The notes beneath the pieces are model-generated. The model searched no databases. It saw nothing but the letters and a program-made list of their open reading frames with translations, and was not told the origin of the DNA. From the NCBI GenBank assembly GCA_030512335.1, contig JAULSU010000001.1, forward strand, positions 8,246,001 through 8,310,000: a DNA stretch of 64,000 nucleotides, read 5' to 3'. Source of the DNA: Immersiella caudata. Lineage: Eukaryota; Ascomycota; Sordariomycetes; Sordariales; Lasiosphaeriaceae. Position numbers and translations under genes: made by a program. Shown piece by piece: positions 56,824-64,000 of this stretch (position 1 is the first letter of the stretch; the number at the start of each line of letters is the position of its first letter).

Positions 56824-59800
56824 ATGGCGATGTCGCGCCAGGCCGGCCGTATGGGCCACACTCTCGGCGCGTCCGTTATAGCTTCGCGCACCGGCATCTC
56901 GGCCCCGGCTCCGATCCACGCCGCCGTCGCCGTCGCCCGGATCCACACTTCCAAGGCTGCATTAAGGGAGCAGCTGAGAGGGTTCCAGGCCAAGAGACAG
57001 GGCGCTTCGAACTATGCCGGCAGGAAGTTTATCGATGACGGCAAAACACCGGACTCAACCCGACCTGAACGCGCACGCAGGCAGTTTTTGAGGTTGGACA
57101 GTTACCGGATCGAAGACGACTTTGCTCGTCGGCACATTGGTCCCGATGACCAGAGCGTCAAGCAGATGCTGCAACAGCTCGACCCGCCGGTTCAGTCGCT
57201 AGACGACTTTGTCCGCGAGGTCATCCCTGCCGATATCTTGTTGGAGCGGCCTCTTTTTGAGGGCAAGTCTCGCGAACGCTTTAGCGATGCCCTTGTAGGA
57301 GAGGCTTCTAACGGATACAAGGAGTGGGAGATTCTCGACATTGGCACCTATGCTTCCCTCAAAAACCAGATTCGCAGGAACCTAATCGGTGCTGGGTATT
57401 ACGGGACTCGCGTGCCCGAGGTCATCAAGAGGAACGTCCTGGAGAACCCAGCCTGGTACACCAGTTACACCCCCTACCAGCCCGAGATCAGCCAAGGCCG
57501 CCTGGAGTCTCTGCTCAACTTCCAGACGCTGGTGACAGACATGACGGGCCTTCCCATCGCCAACGCCAGTCTGCTGGACGAAGGCACCGCCGCTGCCGAG
57601 GCCATGACTGTGTCTCTGAACGCGCTCCCTGCGTCCCGAGCCAACCGACCAAACAAGACGTTTGTGGTAGCCAAGGGCGTTCACCCTCAGACCAAGAACG
57701 TGCTCCTTAGCCGTGCCGAAGGGTTTGGCGTCAACGTTGTCACCCTGGACATGGCGTCACACAACATCTATGAAGAGCTGGACAACCTTGGAGAGGACCT
57801 GGTGGGTGTTTTGGTTCAGTACCCAGACACCTATGGCAAGGTGCGGGATCATGCGGAGCTCGCGCACGCTGTTCATAAACACGGTGCCCTGCTGAGCGTT
57901 GCGACGGATCTCTTGGCATTGACATTGCTGAAGCCCCCGGGCGAATGGGGCGCCGACATTGCCTTCGGGAACTCTCAGCGGCTCGGTGTGCCTATGGGCT
58001 ACGGCGGTCCCCACGCGGCGTTCTTTGCCGTCCAGGAGAAACACAAGCGGAAGATGCCCGGTCGTCTGGTTGGAGTTTCCAAGGACCGCCTCGGGGGCCG
58101 AGCCCTGAGACTGGCTTTGCAGACGAGAGAGCAGCACATTCGACGGGAGAAAGCGACAAGCAACGTCTGCACTGCCCAGGCCTTGCTCGCCAACATGAGC
58201 GCATTCTATGCCGTCTACCACGGTCCCCAGGGCCTGAAAGAGATCGCCCAGCGAATCAGCCTGGGCGCGCGAGTTCTCCAAGCGGCGGCCGAGCACTACG
58301 GGTGGAACACTGGTCGACTCTCGCCCGAAAAGCCAGTGCCATTCGACACGGTGAGCATCGTTTGTCCGGACAATGCAAAGGTGATGCTCTACTACGCAAA
58401 GAGGAGGGGCATCAACATCCGATTCATCTCAATCCACATGGTATCGATCAGCGTCGATGAGACCACCGATGAAAGTGACCTGTTGCAGCTCATCGAAGTC
58501 TTCAAGCGGGTGGCTGCAATCGCAGGCAACAAGGTCCCCGAAGACGAGGTAGACTGCGCGGATCTGCTGAAGAGCTTGATGGATAGGTTTAAGGAGTCGG
58601 ATACGCTGGCGCCGCTACATCATCTCCCGGAAGAACTACGCCGAACGAGCCCGTATCTCACGCATCCCGTATTCAACACGCACCACTCTGAAACAGAGCT
58701 CCTGAGGTACATCCACCACCTGCAGTCAAAGGATCTTTCGCTCGTCCACTCCATGATCCCCCTCGGGTCCTGCACGATGAAGCTGAACGCGAGCACCGAG
58801 ATGGCGCTCATCACGTTGCCCGGCTTCGCGAATATGCATCCCCATGCACTAGCGGATGATGTTGTTGGCTACCAGTATATTATCAGAGCGCTGCAAAGCC
58901 AACTCGCGTCGATCACCGGCATGGACGCCGTTTCGCTACAGCCAAATTCTGGAGCCCAAGGCGAGTTTGCTGGACTTCTCGCTATCCGCAAGTTCCACCA
59001 GGCCAACGGAGAGCACCAGAGAGACATCTGTCTGATCCCCGTCTCTGCCCACGGAACTAACCCTGCTTCGGCGGCGATGGCGGGCATGCCTGTTGTTCCG
59101 GTCAAGTGCGACACCAAGACGGGCAACCTTGACGTTGAGGACCTCAGGGCGAAATGCGAGGAGTACAAGGATAGGCTCGGGGCCATCATGATCACTTACC
59201 CCAGCACTTATGGCGTATTCGAGCCCCGGATCAAAGAAGTGTGCGACATTGTTCACCAGTACGGGGGTCAAGTGTACATGGACGGCGCGAACATGAACGC
59301 CCAGATCGGCCTCTGCTCGCCCGGTGAGATTGGTGCTGATGTCTGCCACTTGAACTTGCACAAGACGTTCTGCATCCCCCATGGAGGTGGCGGCCCCGGC
59401 GTTGGCCCCATCTGCGTCAAGGAGCACTTGAAAATGCATCTCCCCACGATCAAGGTACTGGGCAGGAATGAACGAACCCGCCCAGTAGCGAGTGCTGCTT
59501 ATGGCAGCGCCGGCATCCTGCCTATCAGTTGGGCGTACAACGCGCTCATGGGTAAGTACAACCACAGTACTGCGGGCCGATCGTCTGGAGTGTTGCTCAC
59601 ATACGTACAGGTCGCGATGGGCTCAAGAAAGCCACACAGATTACGCTCCTCAACGCCAACTACCTCCTCAGCAAGCTCAAGCCGCACTACAAGATTTTGT
59701 ATACCAATGACAAGGGTCGTTGCGCGCACGAGTTCATCCTCGACGCTCGTCCATTCCACGACTCGGCGGGCATCGAAGCCATCGACATTGCTAAGCGTCT

Positions 59801-60269
59801 GCAAGACTATGGCTTCCACGCACCCACCATGAGCTGGCCTGTGCCAAACACGCTCATGATCGAGCCCACCGAGTCCGAGTCCAAGGAGGAGCTGGATCGC
59901 TTCGTTGACGCCCTTGTCGGCATCCGCCAGGAGATCCGTGAGATCGAGGAGGGCAAGGCTCCTCGTGAGGGTAACGTGCTGAAGATGGCGCCTCATCCTC
60001 TCTCGGATATCATCGGTGGCGATGGCGAGGCTGGCGCCAAGTGGGATCGCCCGTACAGCCGTGAGAAGGCGGCTTACCCCGTACCCTGGCTGAGGGAGAA
60101 GAAGTTCTGGCCTTCCGTTGCCAGAGTCAACGACGGTGAGTGAACCCCTTCATCTACGACTGCCTCTTACTGACATAACCCAGCCTTCGGCGACATCAAC
60201 CTCTTCTGCACCTGCCCTCCTGTCCAAGACACCACTGGAGGCAATCTCTCCTCCGTCCAGGGGGATTAA
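56824..60269 (+). CDS. GCV2: Glycine dehydrogenase (decarboxylating), glycine cleavage P protein
   Basis: Exons 56824-59551, 59611-60135 and 60184-60269 give 1112 residues, two introns near the 3' end. It is the PLP-dependent P protein of the mitochondrial glycine cleavage complex: glycine decarboxylation with transfer of aminomethyl to the lipoyl H protein. An Arg-rich presequence (about residues 1-60) fits matrix import. Both halves of the duplicated aminotransferase fold are present: DDFARRHIGPDDQSVKQML, LLDEGTAAAEAM and FGNSQRLGVPMGYGGPHAAFF in the first, MIPLGSCTMKLNASTEM and HLNLHKTFCIPHGGGGPGVG in the second, with the PLP Lys in LHKTF at residue 847. The C-terminus (WPSVARVNDAFGDINLFCTC) is restored only by splicing. 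Length is slightly above yeast Gcv2 (1034). Confidence 0.97.
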
Positions 60270-61005
60270 ATCACCTAGCACATCCCTTGGCTTATCATTG
60301 TTTACGGCGATGCGGCGTACATGCTTCCCAGCGCCGGGACCATTCGGGATGCCCGGCCTGGTGGAATATAATCAGGATCAGGTGGCTTCAACATAATACC
60401 CGATACCCGGACGGAGTTGATGTGAGGAAATAGAAGGGGTCTTCTTTCAACCAAGAGGCGAAATGGAGGAGAGATCAGGGAAAGATGGTAGTTCGAGTTT
60501 TGCGGGTTTCAACATCAGACGCGAAGGGACCATGGGGATGGAGTTCAACAAGATATTGGGACATGATAGACAAGGTCTTTGTCAATAGAATGGCTTTACT
60601 TTCTCTTGCTTTGTGGTCGGCCGTGGAGGAGGTGAGTGACAAGCTTGATTGGGCGACTGCGAGGGCATGGCGGTGTCAGAATAGCCTCAGTTTGTCACAA
60701 TGGCACCATGGCATCACGATGTTGACACAGCGAACAAGTTCGGACACGTATGGGATTCGTCTGAGCCTTCAACCCTGATGAAGGTTGGCTAGTGCCATGA
60801 GAGGGACTCCCGTCGACACATGCTCTATACCCCATTTTATCTTCCAAACGCCCAGTCATGCAATGCAGATTCTCCCCATCTATCATCAAGCAAATACCTG
60901 CTTGCGCTTGCGCTTGCTTACAAAACCACTCCAGATCCACGCGCAATGCTATCCCATTCGATGCTCTGAGCAACCCAGCTCATTCTCCTAATACACACAC
61001 ACAAC
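60270..61005. other. Convergent 3' region GCV2/SQT1
   Basis: About 740 bases between converging stop codons with no gene recognised. Confidence 0.6.
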
Positions 61006-62523
61006 TCATTCCTCAAACACCAACACCAACGAGTCATCACCCGCCGTGACTACCCTTTCTCCCGTCTTCCCTTGCACAAACCCAAGCACACCTCCACCCT
61101 CACCACCACCACGGTGACCCTTCCACTCCTTCGCAAGGCCACTCGCAGCCGCACCACCACCGCTAGCCGTCGCGCCGCGCAGATCCCACCTCCTCACCAC
61201 CCCATCAAGACCACACGATGTGAGAAGCCACCCCGAAAGCGCAGTCGTCTCAGGCGACTTTACGAAATCCACCTTGACGACTGACTCCCCGTCGTGCGCA
61301 CCGTGGATATGCTTGCGCACAGCGAACGAGCGAGAAGAGTCGAATACCGCGATGCTACCGTCTACACTCCCCGCTGCGAGGAGAGTCTGCGGCGCGGGAG
61401 CGAAAGCGAGAGTCTCGATGCCGTCTTGTTGGACGTTCATGGCGGCGAGGATGGAGCCTGCTTGGGCGGCTTGATCGGCGGGTGCAGCGCCGCGACGGGC
61501 TCCGCCGCGCTGGGGTTGAGACGTGGGGGTTGATAGGCGGGGGAGACCAACGACGCGGATGCCGCCTGCTGCGCCGCCGACGGCGACGAAGGCGCCGGTG
61601 GGGGAGATGGCGACGGAGTAGAGGCCGCCTTCGATGTAGAAGCGTTGGTCGGCTTCGGTGAGGGAAACGACGGTTTGGCCGTTGTCGGTGACGAGGTTCT
61701 TGGCTGAGGCGGCGCCCCAGACGTCGAAGACGTGGAGGGAGGAGTCCTCGCTGACGCTGGCGAGGAGGAGGCCGTCGGGGGACCAGGCGCCTGCGGTGGA
61801 GGGGCCGGTGTGGAGGAAGTAGGTTTGGATGATTTGGATGGGGTTGGAGGTGTCGGATGCGTCGATGGTGAAGACCCAGACGGAGCCGTCGGATGCGCCG
61901 AGGGCGATGGTGTTGGGGTAGTCGGCTGAAGGGCAGGGCGCAAGCCAGTTGATCTCTTCCGTCTCTTGTGATTCGCCTACGAACTTGAACTGCGCGTCGC
62001 CTGAGTTTTGAACTGCTACGCTATATACCCGGAGACGCCCGTCGAGTCCGCCGCTAACGATATATTCGCCCTTGGGGAGGGTGAAGGAAAGAGCATTGAT
62101 ACTGTCGGTGTGTCCGTCGATCGCGAAGATGGGCTTGAGCTCGGTGTTTTGCTTTGCGCCGGGGTCGGAGTGGTAACTCGGCGGGAGTAGAGGGCGCGAG
62201 GGAGCAGCGGATGTGTCGATAACATAACCTTTCCCTGGCGCATCGTCTTCCTCGCCTTCGGAGCCGCCTGTCGCAATTAGGTTCGGGTGCAGCGGGTGCT
62301 GGGCGATCGCGAAAACGGAGTCCTTGTGGGCGTCGGAGTACGCAATGCTGTCATTTTGCAGGAGGATCTCCTCGTTGTCGCCATCGTCATCGGAGTCCAT
62401 TGCCACGTCGCCATCGCCTTCGGCATCCTCTAGGACCTCCTGGGCGTCGTCCTCTGCGAGCATCTCTGGGAGGTCATCCTCCTCGTCTGCGGGGTTGCGA
62501 TGCGGGGCGTTGGAGGAAGGCAT
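61006..62523 (-). CDS. SQT1: WD40 ribosome-assembly chaperone Sqt1 (AAMP ortholog)
   Basis: Single exon of 505 residues from ATG 62523. The protein starts with the very acidic N-terminus typical of Sqt1/AAMP (EEDDLPEMLAEDDAQEVLE, DSDDDGDNEE), followed by seven to eight WD repeats: DSVFAIAQHPLHPNLIATGG, HTDSINALSFTLPKGEYIVS, then TAGAWSPDGLLLASVSEDS, LAFAPAPQTLLAAGSVDGS and a final blade ending VVTAGDDSLVLVFEE. In yeast Sqt1 binds newly made ribosomal protein uL16 (Rpl10) and delivers it to the 60S subunit. The insert between blades 4 and 5 is Gly/Ala/Gln-rich. The gene has no intron, unlike most neighbours. Convergent with GCV2. Confidence 0.92.
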   Translation of the reverse strand: MPSSNAPHRNPADEEDDLPEMLAEDDAQEVLEDAEGDGDVAMDSDDDGDNEEILLQNDSIAYSDAHKDSVFAIAQHPLHPNLIATGGSEGEEDDAPGKGYVIDTSAAPSRPLLPPSYHSDPGAKQNTELKPIFAIDGHTDSINALSFTLPKGEYIVSGGLDGRLRVYSVAVQNSGDAQFKFVGESQETEEINWLAPCPSADYPNTIALGASDGSVWVFTIDASDTSNPIQIIQTYFLHTGPSTAGAWSPDGLLLASVSEDSSLHVFDVWGAASAKNLVTDNGQTVVSLTEADQRFYIEGGLYSVAISPTGAFVAVGGAAGGIRVVGLPRLSTPTSQPQRGGARRGAAPADQAAQAGSILAAMNVQQDGIETLAFAPAPQTLLAAGSVDGSIAVFDSSRSFAVRKHIHGAHDGESVVKVDFVKSPETTALSGWLLTSCGLDGVVRRWDLRGATASGGGAAASGLAKEWKGHRGGGEGGGVLGFVQGKTGERVVTAGDDSLVLVFEE

Positions 62524-63288
62524 TTTGTCGGCTGCGCGATCACTTCAATCGGGGGGAATTCTCGGGAGGTAAAATTGAGCAGTTGTTTGAGAATCGGTCG
62601 CAACGGCAACTGGAACGATCGAGGTTTTATCGGACGGCGGCGAGGAGAAATTGCCTGCTGGTGGTTTGGTAACCTGAGGTGGGGGATCAACAATTTTGCT
62701 TGATAAGCGTTATCGGGAGTGGCGGGGTAAACTTTCCAGCGCTTTCTGCTGAATCAGCAGACTGGGCGGAAAGCTGATGTGCGGCTCAAGACTTGCAGGC
62801 GACAGGGGGCCCACAGTTGACGACACTCGTCCGGCATGGACGGGAGAGGCGTTCCTTCCATGCCTCCTGAACGAAAGAAAAAGTCTTCTTGGCGTGTAAT
62901 GATGCGTCGTATATATCATTCAACGTCTCCAGCCAGCCGAAAAAAAAGGCTAAAATCCTCTAAACAAGGCCTGCTGCCGTCCAAAACAGGGCCTCTTCCC
63001 AAACGCGGTGCATCGGGTACGTCAACACGGCTGAATTGTCGAACGCCCACATGTCGCGGGACAGCTTGTCTGCCAACTTTTGCGGCAGGACGTCGTGGCG
63101 GTGTCCGGTAGCAGACGTCAGTTAGTAAATTTCTTCCTGAGATACTCCCATGGGCCTCAGGAGAAGACTCCTGTTCCCCTAGAGAGAAGAGCGTAAAATG
63201 GAAAAAGGGGCGGAACACAGCATCAAACACACCCATGGATCCGGTGTATCTGCAGCATACATCCGTACTTCCACAGTTCATACGCCAT
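62524..63288. other. No gene seen
   Basis: About 760 bases upstream of SQT1 and downstream of the partial minus-strand gene. Short frames only; probably the SQT1 promoter plus the 3' UTR of the next gene. Confidence 0.55.
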
Positions 63289-63841
63289 CTAGGTAACGGA
63301 TTTCACCATTCCCTCCATTTCCGGTCCAAGGTTTGTGTCGACAAGCCCTCCCTCCAAAACCCATTGACAACGCTTGTTGTCATTGAAGACTTTGATGGTG
63401 GTGTTGGCCAGCTCACCACGCTCGAGCCATCCAAAGGCCTTCATCTTGACAGCCCAGGGGGGGCCAAACACACGCAAAGCCGCCAATCCTGTTTTGACTA
63501 TCTGTCAGTGATTTCTCTCAAAGGTGTTTACTGAGCAGCGCAGTGCCCCAGGCGCGCTCAACCCACGCCCATGTCATCGAAAGGAGCCACGACATTGATG
63601 GCCATCATACGAGATGAAGGACAGCAAAACGAGATGGGCAACCGCAAGTTTGGACGAACGACAACAAAGATGAGACTAACCTCGAGTTCGGTAGGGTCTC
63701 CTTCCGAGACGCATCCCCAACAAGACTCCACTGGCGCTGCCCAGTGGGCCGATCGTTCGTCCTTTCGATTTCATCGTTGGCGATTTCAATCGCCTCCTCC
63801 CGGCTGAGCGCCCGGTATAAGGCTCCTGGGAGTGACGCCAT
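63289..63841 (-). CDS. Poorly resolved hypothetical gene
   Basis: ATG 63841 opens an exon-like stretch (MASLPGALYRALSREEAIEI, then QRQWSLVGDASRKETLP) up to a donor GTTAGT near 63703. Further along, a frame ending at 63289 reads ALRVFGPPWAVKMKAFGWLE and LEGGLVDTNLGPEMEGMVKS, which looks like genuine protein and follows acceptor-like CTGACAG and AAACAG. The two parts do not join in phase with the obvious splice sites, so an internal exon or a one-base error is needed. No family recognised. The 65-bp repeat lies directly upstream. Confidence 0.35.
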
Positions 63842-63853
63842 TCGCGCTGCTAT

Positions 63854-63990
63854 GGCGGCGTGCTTTCATCGCCCCCGAGGGGGCTCAACCGGTTGGAGGC
63901 GAGGGCGGAGGCAGAAGAGGCGGCGTGCTTTCATCGCCCCCGAGGGGGCTCAACCGGTTGGAGGCGAGGGCGGAGGCAGAAGAGGCGGCG
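63854..63990. repeat. 65-bp tandem duplication with internal palindromes
   Basis: A 65-base unit starting GGCGGCGTGCTTTCATCG is present twice without visible mismatch (63854-63918, 63919-63983), followed by the first seven bases of a third copy. Each unit contains the perfect palindrome CAACCGGTTG and the near-palindrome GCCCCCGAGGGGGC. It starts 13 bases upstream of the minus-strand ATG at 63841, so it lies in a 5' leader or promoter, or in the coding sequence of a gene beyond the window edge. Confidence 0.9.
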
Positions 63991-64000
63991 AGAGCGTCGG

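Noticed and set aside
63854..63990. CRISPR-like repeat
   Set aside because: Units are directly adjacent without spacers and the genome is eukaryotic; it is a tandem duplication.

Overview
The window is nuclear DNA of a filamentous ascomycete, most likely a Sordariomycete. The reasons are short introns (about 50 to 130 bases, GT..AG with CTRAY-like branch sites), GC-rich third codon positions, short intergenic spaces, strand-alternating genes, and a gene set with clear filamentous-fungal forms: Cdc11-type septin, dynein light intermediate chain, barA/LAG1 ceramide synthase, a tiny tom5, the complex I NDUFA8 subunit and the glycine-cleavage P protein. I cannot name the genus from the sequence. 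All exon models were read by hand, so exon edges are predictions. Several starts were moved downstream of the longest open frame because only the chosen codon is ATG.

Layout. 1-8.6 kb is an accessory-looking area. It holds two diverged paralogs of a SANT/Myb-like protein with the same intron position (2780-3762 and 6664-7722), a possible decayed third copy in opposite orientation between them (5042-5437), and little else. 8.6-26.2 kb is a conserved housekeeping block: ceramide synthase (-), IST3 splicing factor (+), HSV2 PROPPIN (-), CDC11 septin (+), BXI1 (-), a DJ-1/PfpI gene with an apparent frameshift (-), dynein light intermediate chain (+) and a DUF255/YyaL thioredoxin-like protein (-). 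27-39 kb holds an uncharacterised ten-exon 700-residue protein (-), a Mup1-like amino acid permease (+) and a lactose-permease-type sugar transporter (+), separated by gene-poor DNA. 40.9-47 kb holds an orphan 778-residue Ala/Pro-rich protein (-) and a secreted CAP/PR-1 protein (-). A 5.6-kb stretch without a supportable gene follows. 52.6-62.5 kb is another conserved block rich in mitochondrial genes: NDUFA8 (-), NUP57 (+), tom5 (-), GCV2 (+) and SQT1 (-). The window ends with a poorly resolved gene and a 65-bp tandem repeat.

The genes mostly sit in divergent pairs sharing a promoter of 0.5 to 1.3 kb and convergent pairs with short 3' spaces. NDUFA8/NUP57 and tom5/GCV2 are divergent pairs, the second joining two mitochondrial functions. 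No pathway cluster, virus, CRISPR array or intact transposon is visible. The points most worth a second look are the SANT-like paralog family with a possible relic, the orphan 778-residue protein, an exact 10-mer telomere-like box upstream of three genes in the same orientation, and several apparent one-base frameshifts that are either gene decay or assembly error.
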